Assembly: GCF_024505185.1 (NCBI RefSeq)
Contig: NZ_JANIBJ010000017.1
Coordinates: 28,919 to 92,918, forward strand
Direction: 5' to 3'
Origin: Methylomonas subterranea
Lineage (GTDB): Bacteria > Pseudomonadota > Gammaproteobacteria > Methylococcales > Methylomonadaceae
Length of the DNA: 64,000 nt
Shown here: piece after piece, positions 30,115-39,514 of the stretch
Position numbering within the stretch: the stretch's first letter is position 1
How the letters are laid out: each line of letters opens with the position of its first letter
Position numbers and translations under genes: made by a program
The notes under the pieces: model-generated
What the model saw: the letters and a program-made list of their open reading frames with translations, nothing else
What the model was told of the DNA's origin: nothing
Databases searched by the model: none

Positions 30115-30900
30115 TTAATACGGATTGGTATTTAGCGGCCCGAAACCCTCGTCCTTCAGCTCTTCAAATTTCAGCACATCGTCCTCGGGCACGTTGCCGT
30201 CCTTGACCAAATAGTTGCGGTTGGACAAATAAGCATCGCGGAAAAACTGATATCGGTCGACCGCCGCTTCGTCCGCCACTTTGCCCAGCCCCAACAGATC
30301 GGAACGGGCATCGATGACTTTTAAAGCGCCGGCGCCCACCGACACCGCCGCGCCTATCCATTCCGGATTAAGATAAAAACCGGCGTATGTGATGGGATTC
30401 ATGGCGGCGTCGCCCACCAAACCGACCACGCCCCGCGGCGAACTCGGCCCGAAAAACGGCAAGACGATGTAAGGACCGGTGGGCACGCCCCACACACCCA
30501 GGGTTTGATCGAAATCTTCGTTATGTTTGGGTAAATCGATCATGCTGGCGACATCGATTAAACCGCCGACACCGGCCGTGGTATTGACCAGGAAACGGGC
30601 CGTGTCCATGCCGGATTGCATGAGTTTGGCTTGCAACAAGTCATTGGTGAAAACGCCGATGTCATCCAGATTACTAAAAAAGTTGGTCACGGCTTGATCG
30701 GCAAAATTCGGCATGACCCAGTTATAACCCTTGGCAACGGGCTGCATGACATAACTGTCCACGTCGTCGTTAAACGACTGCACACCCCTGTTCCAGCTCT
30801 CCCAGGGGTCCCGTGGATCGGGGTTTTTCACGGTCGCGCACCCGCTCGATAAAGCCAGCGCCCCGACAGCCACCAAAACACTTGTTATTTTGCCTCGCAT
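30115..30900 (-). CDS. MlaA/VacJ outer-membrane lipoprotein, paralogue 2
   Basis: Second MlaA-family lipoprotein. ATG 30900 (261 residues, MRGKITSVLVAVGALALSSG then Cys) is chosen since it gives a standard lipoprotein signal and has GAGG about 8 bases upstream; the longer frame to 30966 adds a charged, non-signal extension. The core carries DPWESWNRGVQSFND, FFSNLDDIGVFTNDLL and the same DFDQTLGVWGVPTGPY segment as paralogue 1. The two proteins share most conserved blocks but differ at the signal peptide and the C-terminal acidic tail, so they arose by an old tandem duplication and may have different partners. Confidence 0.9.
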   Translation of the reverse strand: MRGKITSVLVAVGALALSSGCATVKNPDPRDPWESWNRGVQSFNDDVDSYVMQPVAKGYNWVMPNFADQAVTNFFSNLDDIGVFTNDLLQAKLMQSGMDTARFLVNTTAGVGGLIDVASMIDLPKHNEDFDQTLGVWGVPTGPYIVLPFFGPSSPRGVVGLVGDAAMNPITYAGFYLNPEWIGAAVSVGAGALKVIDARSDLLGLGKVADEAAVDRYQFFRDAYLSNRNYLVKDGNVPEDDVLKFEELKDEGFGPLNTNPY

Positions 30901-30992
30901 AAGTTTTACCTCATCACCTGATTTATTGTTTATAGCCGTCCGAAACTGACGTAACATATCATACAACCGACTTACCCAGCCATAACAGACCC

Positions 30993-31619
30993 ATGCAGAT
31001 CAGCCACACCCCGCTCGGCAACCGCTTTAGAGGTTATTTACCCGTTGTCGTCGATATCGAAACCGCCGGTTTCAACGCCAAAAAAAATCCGCTGCTGGAA
31101 ATCGCCGCCGTCATCGTCGAACAGGACTCGGAAGGTTGGCTGGGCATCACCGAAAAACACCATTGCAACATCGTCCCGTTCAAAAACTCCGAACTGGATG
31201 AGGCCGCCTTGAAATTCACCGGCATCGATCCTTATCATCCGTTTCGCATGGCCGTGGACGAAAAGGAAGCCCTCAATCAATTGTTCGCGCCGATCAGAGC
31301 GGCGGTAAAGCGTAACGAATGCAAACGAGCCATATTGGTGGGCCACAATCCGGCATTCGATATCAATTTTCTGAATGCCGCCATTGACCGAACCCAAATA
31401 AAACGCAGCCCGTTTCATCCCTTCAGCAGTTTCGATACCGCCACGCTGGGTGGCTTGGTATTCGGCCAAACGGTGCTAGCCAAAATTGCCGAGGCGGCGG
31501 GACTGGAGTGGGACAACCAGCGCGCTCATTCCGCGCTTTACGACGCCGAACAGACTGCGGAGTTGTTCTGCATTATCTATAACCGCTGGAAAAAACTGCT
31601 GGCTTTCGAAGCCGCCTAA
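30993..31619 (+). CDS. rnt: Ribonuclease T
   Basis: DEDD-family 3'-5' exonuclease of 208 residues that trims tRNA and other stable RNA 3' ends. The acidic residues are visible in VVVDIETAGFN (Exo I), GHNPAFDINFLNA (Exo II) and AHSALYDAEQTAELF (Exo III, with His). NRFRGYLPVVVDIETAGF is the usual N-terminus. It is followed by a strong hairpin and converges on grxD; rnt and grxD are also near neighbours in E. coli. Confidence 0.95.
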   Translation: MQISHTPLGNRFRGYLPVVVDIETAGFNAKKNPLLEIAAVIVEQDSEGWLGITEKHHCNIVPFKNSELDEAALKFTGIDPYHPFRMAVDEKEALNQLFAPIRAAVKRNECKRAILVGHNPAFDINFLNAAIDRTQIKRSPFHPFSSFDTATLGGLVFGQTVLAKIAEAAGLEWDNQRAHSALYDAEQTAELFCIIYNRWKKLLAFEAA

Positions 31620-31647
31620 GCAGTTGCCATCGCAACCGCTTAGGCGG
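31612..31647. terminator. Bidirectional hairpin between rnt and grxD
   Basis: CCGCCTAAGC (31612-31621) pairs perfectly with GCTTAGGCGG (31638-31647). Inside, GTTGC and GCAAC pair around a CATC loop, giving 15 base pairs with one A-C mismatch. The stem includes the last rnt codons and ends 8 bases before the grxD stop. Confidence 0.75.
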
Positions 31648-31654
31648 ACAATTT

Positions 31655-31963
31655 CTAAGCGGCGCCGACCATGCCTTGCAATTCGCCTTTATTGAACAAG
31701 TCCATCACGATATCGCAACCGCCCACCAATTGCCCGTTCACATACAGTTGAGGATAGGTCGGCCAGTGGGAGTATTCTTTTAAGGCATCGCGCAACTCGG
31801 GATCTTCAAAAATATTGATCGCCCGATAATCGGCGTTGCAGGCTTGTAACACCTGCACCACACGGCCGGAAAAGCCACATTGCGGAAAGTCGGGAGTGCC
31901 CTTCATGTACAAGACCACCGGATAACTGGCCAGTTGTTCTTCAATTCTTTCGATTACGCTCAT
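31655..31963 (-). CDS. grxD: Monothiol glutaredoxin, Grx4 type
   Basis: Protein of 102 residues with the CGFS active site (QCGFSGRV) of monothiol glutaredoxins. These bind a [2Fe-2S] cluster with glutathione and hand it to client proteins or work with BolA. YMKGTPDFPQCGFS, WPTYPQLYVNG and GGCDIV form the glutathione site. Length is slightly below the usual 105-115. It is convergent with rnt. Confidence 0.95.
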   Translation of the reverse strand: MSVIERIEEQLASYPVVLYMKGTPDFPQCGFSGRVVQVLQACNADYRAINIFEDPELRDALKEYSHWPTYPQLYVNGQLVGGCDIVMDLFNKGELQGMVGAA

Positions 31964-32035
31964 GGGAATTACTCAATCCAAAATTAATAACCCAGCGATT
32001 TTATCAAGAATAAGCGCCGAGTTAAATAAATCCGC

Positions 32036-33055
32036 TCACGGTCTCGGGGTCGAGGACCGGCAAAATTCGCTACAGATATGAAATAGAGTCTCCCATGCGT
32101 CTCCTCCCGCCTGCCCCTTGGCCTGCGCATCCGCCTTGGCGCAGTGAAGCAGCAAAGACTCTATGTCGCCGACAGCGAGCCGGCCCAGAGCCTCCTGCAG
32201 CAATGGCCGGCGCATGTCCCTGATTTGATGCCGCTTGAAAACGGCATCCCGATGGCCGCCTTGCGCCAAATCCGCTTGAAGATTAAACAAAACCCTGGCC
32301 TCGCGGCTAAGCGCCCAAAGCACCACCGGCGCCGCGACACCTTCGGCCTTAAGCCCGTTCAGAATTTTAACGGCCCTGTTCCGCTTGCCGGCCAGCAAGG
32401 CATCGGTCAACTTGAATACATCGAAACGCGAACTGTCGGCAACGGCGGCATCAATCGCCGCTTTGTTTATCGACGCCTGCCCGTACAGAATGAACAGCTT
32501 TTCGATTTCCTGCGCCGCCGCCAACAAATTGCCTTCGATACGTCCAGCCAGACTTTTGAGCGCATCCGGTTCAAGGCGCATGCCTTTGCGCTCGGCCCGT
32601 CTTCGCAACCAAGCCAGCAATTCGGGTCCTTGCAAGGGCCAAACCTGCACCACCGCCCCAAGATGCTCGATAGCCTGAAACCATTGGGATTTTTGGCCGG
32701 CGGCGTCGATTTTGCCGGCGGTAATCAGCAAAAGCGTGTCGGCCGGCAAGCGTTGGCAGTAGGCCGTCAAGGCCTTACTGCCTTCCTGGCCCGGCTTTGC
32801 CGACGGCAGACGCAAATCGATCAGTTTTTTATCGGCGAAAATCGACAACGAGTCGGCTTCTTCGGCCAATTGCGGCCATTCATTACCCTGCTCGATGGCG
32901 ATGACTTCCCGCACCGTATATTCAGCCCGTCTGGCTGCGGCCCGAACGGCGTCGGCGGCCTCGCCGACTTGCAAGGGCTCGTCGCCGGTGATCAGATAAA
33001 CCGGCCGCAAGGATTGACGTAGCGCTTCTTCCAGTTGATCCGGCTTGACTCGCAT
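32036..33055 (-). CDS. holA: DNA polymerase III subunit delta
   Basis: Clamp-loader subunit of 339 residues that opens the beta clamp. The N-terminal domain begins MRVKPDQLEEALRQSLRPVYLITGDEPLQVGEA, the typical delta start, with DKKLIDLRLPSAKPG following. The AAA-like middle and the C-terminal collar domain are of expected length. It is 8 bases from the end of lptE, in the conserved leuS-lptE-holA operon; in many relatives nadD would follow directly, but here nadD is about 7 kb away with rsfS and proA. Confidence 0.92.
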   Translation of the reverse strand: MRVKPDQLEEALRQSLRPVYLITGDEPLQVGEAADAVRAAARRAEYTVREVIAIEQGNEWPQLAEEADSLSIFADKKLIDLRLPSAKPGQEGSKALTAYCQRLPADTLLLITAGKIDAAGQKSQWFQAIEHLGAVVQVWPLQGPELLAWLRRRAERKGMRLEPDALKSLAGRIEGNLLAAAQEIEKLFILYGQASINKAAIDAAVADSSRFDVFKLTDALLAGKRNRAVKILNGLKAEGVAAPVVLWALSREARVLFNLQADLAQGGHRDAVFKRHQIRDMRRPLLQEALGRLAVGDIESLLLHCAKADAQAKGQAGGDAWETLFHICSEFCRSSTPRP

Positions 33056-33063
33056 GCCCGAGT

Positions 33064-33564
33064 TCAGGGCTTTTGATTTTCTATCGCAGCCTGTGCCCTA
33101 GCCATCATCATGCGCACGGCTTGCCTATAGATTTCGCTTTGTATCATGTTTTCTTCGTTTTCCTTGGCCAGAATCGCCGTCTGGTCGTTGAAAAACTCGC
33201 GGCTGATCTCTATGGTCTGCTCTTCCTGCAGGGGGTTTTCCTTACTGTCGTAAAACTGGAATCTCAGATAATAATTGAGTTCCACTTCGCTGGATTTACC
33301 GGTCGAACCCACCGACAACACGCGGCGGCGGAAATCTTCCTTTAATACCTTGACCACTACGCCGGCATCATTTGGCGAGATTGCCAGTTTTCCGTCCGAA
33401 GCCTTCAAAACCGCCTTGGTTTCAGCGTGCAGCGCTCCGGAAGCTCCGAACAAATACAGGCTTTTCAGGGCGGCCGGCAAGGCAATCGTACCGCGCAAAT
33501 GATAACCGCAGGCGGTCAACATACCCAGGACAACGATCAAAACGATTTTCCGGATTTTTTTCAT
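33064..33564 (-). CDS. lptE: LPS-assembly lipoprotein LptE
   Basis: Outer-membrane lipoprotein of 166 residues that plugs the LptD barrel and helps insert lipopolysaccharide. ATG 33564 is chosen; it gives MKKIRKIVLIVVLGMLTAC with a clear lipobox, whereas the longer frame to 33597 needs TTG and overlaps leuS. GYHLRGTIALPAALKSLYL directly after the lipidated cysteine is the family hallmark. The C-terminal QSEIYRQAVRMMMARAQAAI helix is typical. Located between leuS and holA as in E. coli. Confidence 0.92.
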   Translation of the reverse strand: MKKIRKIVLIVVLGMLTACGYHLRGTIALPAALKSLYLFGASGALHAETKAVLKASDGKLAISPNDAGVVVKVLKEDFRRRVLSVGSTGKSSEVELNYYLRFQFYDSKENPLQEEQTIEISREFFNDQTAILAKENEENMIQSEIYRQAVRMMMARAQAAIENQKP

Positions 33565-33589
33565 CAGCTTGGTTCTTTTGATTAACGGA

Positions 33590-36178
33590 TCAGACAACGA
33601 TGTTTACCAGCTTTTGCGGCACTACGATCAGTTTTTTCACGGGTTTACCGTCTAGATAACGCTGCACGTTCTCGTCGGCCAGGGCCAGGGCTTCGATTTG
33701 CTCTTTACCGGCCCCCGCCGCTACCGCCAATTTGCCTCTCAACTTGCCGTTTACCTGCACCACCATCTCAATGGCATCCTGGGCCAACGCCGCTTCATCA
33801 AGCGTTGGCCAAGCCGCCAGTACGATATCGCCGCCGTGACCCAACTCGTTCCATAATTGTTGCGCCGCATGCGGAATAATGGGTGCCAGCATCAGCACGA
33901 TGGCTTCCAGCACCTCCTGCCGTAGCGCGCGGCCGTTGTTGCTGTCGTCCTCGAATTTGTTCAAGGCGTTGACCAGTTCCATATTGGCGGCAATCGCGGT
34001 ATTGAAGGTATGCCGGCGGGCCATGTCGTCGGTGACTTTCTGCAAGGCTTGGTGCAACTGGCGGCGCAACGCTTTCTGCCCGTCACTCAAGGCGGATTTG
34101 TCCGGAGCCGCTTGCGGCAGGCCGGCTTGCACATGCAGATAAACTTGCCGCCATAGACGCTTCAGAAACCTGAACGCGCCTTCAACGCCGTCATCGTTCC
34201 ATTCCAGGGATTGATCGGGCGGCGAAGTAAACATGGTGTACAAACGCACGGTATCGGCGCCGTATTTGTCGATCAGCACTTGCGGGTCGACGCCGTTATT
34301 TTTGGATTTGGACATTTTCTCGATGGCGCCCACAGTGACAGGCGAACCGTCTTCCAGCAGCTTGGCGCCGACGATCTTGCCCTTGGCGTCGCGCTCGACT
34401 TCGATCTGGGTCAGATTGTAATAACGCTTATGACCGTGCTCGTCGATTTGGTAAAACGTCTCCGCCACCACCATGCCCTGGGTCAACAGGTTCTTAAACG
34501 GCTCGTCGCAGACGATCAAACCCTCGTCGCGCAACAATTTGGTATAAAAGCGCGCATACAGCAAATGCAGAATGGCGTGTTCGATGCCGCCGATGTAATG
34601 GTCGACCGGCAGCCAAAAATTGGCGCGTTGGTCCAGCATCGCGCCATGGCAATCGTTGCTGGCGTAGCGGGCAAAATACCAGGACGACTCCATGAAGGTA
34701 TCGAAGGTATCGGTTTCGCGGCGGGCCGGCTTGCCGCATTTCGGGCAAGCGGTGTGCGGGAAGGTCGGATGCGCGGCCAATGGCGATTGCGAACCATCCA
34801 GCACCACGTCGCGCGGCAACGTCACCGGCAATTGGTCGTCGGGGACGGGCACCGTACCGCAGTCGTCGCAGTAAATCACCGGCACCGGCGCGCCCCAGTA
34901 ACGTTGGCGCGATACGCCCCAGTCGCGCAATCTGAAATTGGTTTTACGTTCACCCCTACCCAATGCGGCCAACTTGGCGGCGATGGCGTCGAAGGCTTGT
35001 CTGAAATCCAAACCGTCGAATTCGGCGGAATTTTTCAATACACCCTTATCGGTAAAGGCTTTATCGGCCACGCTGTCGTCGGCACCGTCGGCGGATGCGA
35101 TGACAGTCTTGATGGCGATACCATATTTGTGGGCGAATTCGAAATCGCGCTGGTCGTGAGCCGGCACCGACATTACCGCGCCGGTGCCGTAGCTCATCAA
35201 GACGAAGTTGGCGATCCAGACCGGCACTTGTTCGCCGGTCAAGGGATGAATCGCGTTGTAACCGGAGGCGATACCGCGCTTTTCCATGGTTTCCATGGCC
35301 GCTTCCGAGGTTTCCATCTGCTTGCAGGATTCCAGAAACGCGGCAATATCGGCATTGGTTTCGGCGGCTTTTTTGGCAACCGGGTGTTCGGCGGCGACCG
35401 CAACATAAGTCACGCCCATCACCGTATCGGGCCGAGTGGTGTAAATGCGAATCGGCGATTCGAAACCGTCGACGGCAAAGTCCATCTCCACGCCTTCGGA
35501 TCGACCTATCCAGTTGGCCTGCATGGTCCTGACCTGTTCAGGCCAGCCGGGCAGTTTCTGCAAATCGTCCAGCAGTTCCTGGGCATAGGCGGTAATTTTC
35601 AAAAACCATTGCGAGATCTCCTTTTTCTCGACCTGGGTATCGCAGCGCCAGCAGCAGCCGTCTATAACCTGCTCGTTGGCCAATACGGTTTGATCGTGCG
35701 GACACCAGTTGACCGGCGCGGTTTTCTTATAAACCAGGCCTTTTTCCAGCAAACGCAGGAAGAACCATTGCTCCCAGCGATAATACTCAGGGTCGCAAGT
35801 GGCCAACTCGCGACTCCAGTCGTAACCGAAACCCAGCCGTTTCAACTGGTCGCGCATGTAATCAATATTCGAATAGGTCCAGTCGGCCGGATGCACCTTG
35901 TTCTGCATGGCGGCATTTTCGGCTGGCAGACCGAAAGCGTCCCAGCCCATGGGTTGCAGCACGTGCTTACCCCGCATGCGTTGAAAACGGCTGATTACGT
36001 CGCCTATGGTGTAATTGCGCACATGACCCATGTGCAATTTGCCGCTGGGATAGGGAAACATCGACAAACAATAGTATTTTTCCTTGCCGGTATCCTCCTT
36101 GGCGGTGAATACGCCGGATTTCTCCCAATCAGCCTGCACCTTTTGCTCAATCGGCAACGGTTTGTAATGCTCTTCCAT
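33590..36178 (-). CDS. leuS: Leucyl-tRNA synthetase
   Basis: Class I synthetase of 862 residues. HIGH-type motif [13 protein letters not shown] and KMSKSKNN for ATP binding are present. The CP1 editing domain includes the [20 protein letters not shown] threonine-rich region and the conserved [14 protein letters not shown] aspartate region. Zinc-type cysteines occur in [10 protein letters not shown] and CPKCGKPA. The C-terminal anticodon-binding and LeuRS-specific domains complete the normal length. First gene of leuS-lptE-holA; the promoter region is shared with the divergent zinc-ribbon gene. Confidence 0.98.
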   Translation of the reverse strand: MEEHYKPLPIEQKVQADWEKSGVFTAKEDTGKEKYYCLSMFPYPSGKLHMGHVRNYTIGDVISRFQRMRGKHVLQPMGWDAFGLPAENAAMQNKVHPADWTYSNIDYMRDQLKRLGFGYDWSRELATCDPEYYRWEQWFFLRLLEKGLVYKKTAPVNWCPHDQTVLANEQVIDGCCWRCDTQVEKKEISQWFLKITAYAQELLDDLQKLPGWPEQVRTMQANWIGRSEGVEMDFAVDGFESPIRIYTTRPDTVMGVTYVAVAAEHPVAKKAAETNADIAAFLESCKQMETSEAAMETMEKRGIASGYNAIHPLTGEQVPVWIANFVLMSYGTGAVMSVPAHDQRDFEFAHKYGIAIKTVIASADGADDSVADKAFTDKGVLKNSAEFDGLDFRQAFDAIAAKLAALGRGERKTNFRLRDWGVSRQRYWGAPVPVIYCDDCGTVPVPDDQLPVTLPRDVVLDGSQSPLAAHPTFPHTACPKCGKPARRETDTFDTFMESSWYFARYASNDCHGAMLDQRANFWLPVDHYIGGIEHAILHLLYARFYTKLLRDEGLIVCDEPFKNLLTQGMVVAETFYQIDEHGHKRYYNLTQIEVERDAKGKIVGAKLLEDGSPVTVGAIEKMSKSKNNGVDPQVLIDKYGADTVRLYTMFTSPPDQSLEWNDDGVEGAFRFLKRLWRQVYLHVQAGLPQAAPDKSALSDGQKALRRQLHQALQKVTDDMARRHTFNTAIAANMELVNALNKFEDDSNNGRALRQEVLEAIVLMLAPIIPHAAQQLWNELGHGGDIVLAAWPTLDEAALAQDAIEMVVQVNGKLRGKLAVAAGAGKEQIEALALADENVQRYLDGKPVKKLIVVPQKLVNIVV

Positions 36179-36269
36179 CCTATTCGTCTTTTCGTGTAAA
36201 AAGGCGCTAGAATACCTTACGGGCGCTTAAATCCAAAGCCTGAAATCATTAAAACAACCGGGAGAAGCC

Positions 36270-36758
36270 ATGGGCGAAAACAAACTGATCAAAGCGTACG
36301 ACGACCTGATGGGCCATCTTTACGAAGCCATGGACGACACCCTGCACAGTGTTGCCGAAGCGTTGGAAATCGCCAAGGAAAAAACCAGCGCCTTGGGCGG
36401 GCACACCCAGGAAGAAATCAACAAAATCGCCGATTATGTGATGCGCGATGTGGAACATGTCGCCACCGCGCCGTCGCAACAGCACGATAACAATTCGCTG
36501 TCCGAATGGCTGAAATTCGATATCGACCTGATCGAGAACTTCGCCCTGGACGCCTTCCTGGACATCGCCGACAAAACCAAGGTCAAGTTGGCGGCGCTGG
36601 AGATGGAAGCCAAGCAATACCACCCGTATAAAAGCGGCGAAATCGCCAGCCCCGGCACCTTTGTCTGCGACGCCTGCGGCAAGGAGATAGCCTTCAAATC
36701 CACCAGCATGATCCCAAAATGCCCGGCCTGCGGGGGCGATGCCTTCACACGTTGTTGA
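36270..36758 (+). CDS. Zinc-ribbon protein, YbeL/DUF1451 family
   Basis: Protein of 162 residues. The first 110 residues are helical and charged (MGENKLIKAYDDLMGHLYE...). A C-terminal zinc ribbon follows: FVCDACGKEI and PKCPACGGDAF give the two CxxC pairs. This is the family of E. coli YbeL, which is likewise divergent from leuS. The function is not established; zinc-dependent nucleic-acid or protein binding is possible. A GGGAGAAGCC ribosome-binding region precedes the ATG. Confidence 0.85.
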   Translation: MGENKLIKAYDDLMGHLYEAMDDTLHSVAEALEIAKEKTSALGGHTQEEINKIADYVMRDVEHVATAPSQQHDNNSLSEWLKFDIDLIENFALDAFLDIADKTKVKLAALEMEAKQYHPYKSGEIASPGTFVCDACGKEIAFKSTSMIPKCPACGGDAFTRC

Positions 36759-36782
36759 TATTGCACGCTTTAACCTTATAAT
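36755..36782 (+). promoter_or_regulatory. Sigma70-like promoter of the parA gene
   Basis: TTGATA at 36755-36760 and TATAAT at 36777-36782 are 16 bases apart. The -35 box overlaps the stop codon of the zinc-ribbon gene. The start codon at 36817 follows with CGAGGCG as ribosome-binding site. Confidence 0.6.
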
Positions 36783-36816
36783 GCGGGCTTTTATTTTTTA
36801 AACTATCGAGGCGATT

Positions 36817-37590
36817 ATGCGCAGGGTGATTTTCAATCAAAAAGGCGGTGTCGGTAAATCCACCATCACATGCAATCTGGCGGCGATCAGCGCCGTCGAA
36901 GGCAAAAAAACCCTGGTAATCGACCTGGATGTACAAGGCAACTCGACCCAATATTTACTGGGCGCCAAAATAAGTGATTCCGACAAAACCATCGCCCACT
37001 TTTTCAAAGACAGTTTGGGGTTGGAGTTGTTTGGCGGCGGCAAGGAAGGCCTGGACAGCGCCATCCACGAAACCCCATTTCCGAATCTGTTCGTGCTGCC
37101 CTCGCATCCCGATCTGGAAGGCTTGCAAAGCCGCTTGGAATCCCGCCATAAAATTTACAAACTGAAGGAAGCGCTGGAAAAACTGGAAGGCTTCGAGTGC
37201 ATCTATATCGACACCCCGCCCATTCTGAATTTTTACAGCCTGTCCGCGTTGATCGCCGCCGAAAAATGCCTGATTCCGTTCGATTGCGACACTTTCGCCC
37301 GCGAAGCACTATACACGCTGATGCGCTCGATCGCCGAAGTCAAGGCCGACCACAACCCCAGACTGGAAGTCGAGGGCGTGGTGGTCAATCAATATCAGAA
37401 ACAAGCCAATCTGCCCCGGCAGCTGGTGGACGATTTGATTGCGGAAGGCCTGCCGGTGTTGGAAACCAAAATATCCACCTCGGTCAAGGTCAGGGAATCG
37501 CATACCGACGCCAAGCCGCTGGTGCATTACGCGCCGTCGCACAAATTGACCGAGGAGTACCGGGCCCTGCATCTGGAAATCCACAAGTAA
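36817..37590 (+). CDS. Orphan ParA-family ATPase
   Basis: Deviant-Walker ATPase of 257 residues. The motif KGGVGKSTITCNLA is at about residues 8-21, with the signature lysine, followed by LVIDLDVQGNSTQYL and the Walker B segment CIYIDTPPILNFY. No parB gene or parS-like repeat follows, so chromosome or plasmid partition by a standard ParABS system is not indicated. Such orphan ParAs position other cargoes such as chemoreceptors or enzymes. A strong terminator follows at once, and its own promoter precedes it, so it is a monocistronic unit. Confidence 0.85.
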   Translation: MRRVIFNQKGGVGKSTITCNLAAISAVEGKKTLVIDLDVQGNSTQYLLGAKISDSDKTIAHFFKDSLGLELFGGGKEGLDSAIHETPFPNLFVLPSHPDLEGLQSRLESRHKIYKLKEALEKLEGFECIYIDTPPILNFYSLSALIAAEKCLIPFDCDTFAREALYTLMRSIAEVKADHNPRLEVEGVVVNQYQKQANLPRQLVDDLIAEGLPVLETKISTSVKVRESHTDAKPLVHYAPSHKLTEEYRALHLEIHK

Positions 37591-37597
37591 AACCGAT

Positions 37598-37627
37598 AAA
37601 AAAGGCCGGCGGAGACCGGCCTTTTTT
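37598..37627. terminator. Strong intrinsic terminator after parA
   Basis: Six A, GGCCGG, a six-base loop, CCGGCC and six T: a 12-base perfect inverted repeat ending in a U-tract. Because of the A run it can also act on minus-strand transcription coming from the flgT gene. Confidence 0.9.
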
Positions 37628-37668
37628 ACGCTTCGAAACTTGGTCGGAACATCGCCGGCACGGACGAA

Positions 37669-38844
37669 TCAGGGCAAATCCGCGCTGCGCACCCAATCGC
37701 CCGGCCGCACGCGATTATGCGCGCCTGACTCCAGGTTGCCGGCCGCCATCGACGGCCCCACGTCGGTGACCACCATCACACCGACCGGATCGGTAAAGCC
37801 CATGCCGGCCGAAGAGGCGAAGGTGTCCATGGCGTAGACCTTGAAACGGTCGCCGACCTTGATCTTGTCCTGCGCCCCGGCTGCAATGCGGATGCGATTA
37901 TTCTCCACATGGCTGATCCGGGCCGCAAACGGGTAACAACCGAACAAATCTCTGATGTCCTCGCTGGCCATGGCGATGATTTGGGTGATTTTATGCCCGG
38001 CCGAGGTCGAGCCGAAGCGCTCGCTGCCGACCGTGTAACCGGACGGCAGCGACACGTCGCCGATGATGGAGTCGGTATAACGCTGCTGAAACAACAGCGC
38101 GCCGGTAAAGCCGTCGTAGACGTACACATCTATGCCGATACTGCGCCGAGCGATGAAATCGCGCATTACCGATTTCAGTTCCGCCAGTACGCCGGAACCG
38201 CGCACATATTCGGTGGATTCCAGCTTGAAATCCCGTATTACGCCGGCCAATACCAATTGCGCGTTCTGGCGTCTGGCCACGTCCAAAACCACCGAATTGG
38301 AAACAACGCCGTTAACCGTCACTTCCGGCGCCAAATCCGGCCTATCGTAAAGCGACGAGGAGGTCAGGTTGCGAGCGATGAAATCGCCGCTTTCCATCAG
38401 ACGGTTACCGATTTCCCTTGGGATGCCGCCGAACAAATCCTGACTCTCGCTGCCGCTGATATGATCGGCGTTCATGAGCGGAAATCCCGTGGCGACGATT
38501 TTTTTTCGGTAGGACGCCTGACGGCAAGCCTGGTGTTGCGCCAACACCGCCAGCGCCTGCACATGATAGGTATCGCCGTCACGCCATTCATCCACCACTT
38601 TGATATCGCTGGCCAGCAATGACTCCGAGCCGGAACGCTTTAATTGCAGCGAGGCATTGGCAATCGCATCGCCAATCGCCGCTTGCCGGGCTTGATCGAT
38701 ACCCCCGTCGGTAATGACGGCGCTACCCCGCACGGTAGCCTGCCGACCACCGATGGCTTCCGCCTCCGATCTAACGTTGTTCGAGCCGCCGCAGGCGGCC
38801 ATCAGCATCAATAACAGCCCCGCCAGTCCCAGCTTAAAGCGCAT
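37669..38844 (-). CDS. flgT: Flagellar assembly protein T-like lipoprotein
   Basis: Protein of 391 residues. ATG 38844 is preferred (MRFKLGLAGLLLMLMAAC lipobox; GATGGG about 8 bases upstream) over 38856. The N-terminal domain (about 30-110) contains GIDQARQAAIGDAIANASLQL, as in FlgT_N. The middle domain (about 120-300) has TGFPLMN and the C-terminal domain includes HVENNRIRIAAGAQDKIKVGDRF. In Vibrio, FlgT forms the H-ring around the flagellar basal body and stabilises MotX/MotY; there it has a plain signal peptide, so the lipobox here is notable. It overlaps the FlgP-like gene by 11 bases. No other flagellar gene is nearby. Confidence 0.75.
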   Translation of the reverse strand: MRFKLGLAGLLLMLMAACGGSNNVRSEAEAIGGRQATVRGSAVITDGGIDQARQAAIGDAIANASLQLKRSGSESLLASDIKVVDEWRDGDTYHVQALAVLAQHQACRQASYRKKIVATGFPLMNADHISGSESQDLFGGIPREIGNRLMESGDFIARNLTSSSLYDRPDLAPEVTVNGVVSNSVVLDVARRQNAQLVLAGVIRDFKLESTEYVRGSGVLAELKSVMRDFIARRSIGIDVYVYDGFTGALLFQQRYTDSIIGDVSLPSGYTVGSERFGSTSAGHKITQIIAMASEDIRDLFGCYPFAARISHVENNRIRIAAGAQDKIKVGDRFKVYAMDTFASSAGMGFTDPVGVMVVTDVGPSMAAGNLESGAHNRVRPGDWVRSADLP

Positions 38845-39514
38845 TGATGAACCCATCGATCAACAGCTTGTTGAACAAGGTACGGGCAGCTGTATTGGCC
38901 ATCCATTCCAGATCGTACAGACCGACATTCAGCAATAGGCTATCGACGGGATTGCGGTCCTTGGAAAAACCGCTCACCGCGAACTGATCGCTGCAGTCTA
39001 TAGTGGCGCAGGCCAGATTGGCGCTGGTGGTATAGGCGGTTTTGTAACCCAGGCGGCTATAGGCCAACTTGTCGTCTTCCTGGATGCATTGCCTGGCTTG
39101 CTCCGGATTGCCGCTCATGCATTGATAGAAACGCGGCGTCAAATTGAGTTTCAGAGTGGTTTTCAAACTGTCCTGCACGGTCTGGTAATCGGTGGACTGG
39201 GCCGAGCGCAGATAAATATCCATATAGACGCGGTAGGCTTCGTGACTGATCACCTGAGAACCGACGGTTTTATTTTCGCCCAGCGGCTCGTAATACAATT
39301 GATCGGCCAAGCCGCGGTAGGCATTCAATTTGGCTACCTGCCGCGCGGACAGCCAGCGGTGGTTCACGTTCAACTTGCCGCTGTCATCGAAGCGGCTGTA
39401 GCCGTCGGCAACCAGGGCTTTAGGGCTTGCGACTGGTTCGCGGCCGCCCGGAGTTGAACAGCCCGCCAGATTTGCCGCCAGCAGCGCGGCAAGGATAATT
39501 GGATAGCGTTTCAT
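38834..39514 (-). CDS. FlgP-like LPP20 lipoprotein
   Basis: Lipoprotein of 226 residues with signal MKRYPIILAALLAANLAGC. The region VAKLNAYRGLADQLYYEPLGENKTVGSQ followed by VYMDIYLRSAQSTDYQTV (given here in part) fits the LPP20/FlgP fold, in which an AYR-LAEQVYG helix precedes a beta hairpin. FlgP is an outer-membrane lipoprotein of the sheathed-flagellum or basal-disk apparatus. The C-terminal half carries four extra cysteines (CMSG, CIQ, CATIDC) not usual in FlgP and may form disulphides. It overlaps the flgT gene downstream, so the pair is one unit. Confidence 0.6.
   Translation of the reverse strand: MKRYPIILAALLAANLAGCSTPGGREPVASPKALVADGYSRFDDSGKLNVNHRWLSARQVAKLNAYRGLADQLYYEPLGENKTVGSQVISHEAYRVYMDIYLRSAQSTDYQTVQDSLKTTLKLNLTPRFYQCMSGNPEQARQCIQEDDKLAYSRLGYKTAYTTSANLACATIDCSDQFAVSGFSKDRNPVDSLLLNVGLYDLEWMANTAARTLFNKLLIDGFINAL

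Noticed and set aside
34211..36199. Open frame of 662 codons opposite leuS
   Set aside because: It covers nearly the whole leuS gene in antisense; its low-complexity His/Gly/Val composition is typical of shadow frames in GC-rich DNA.
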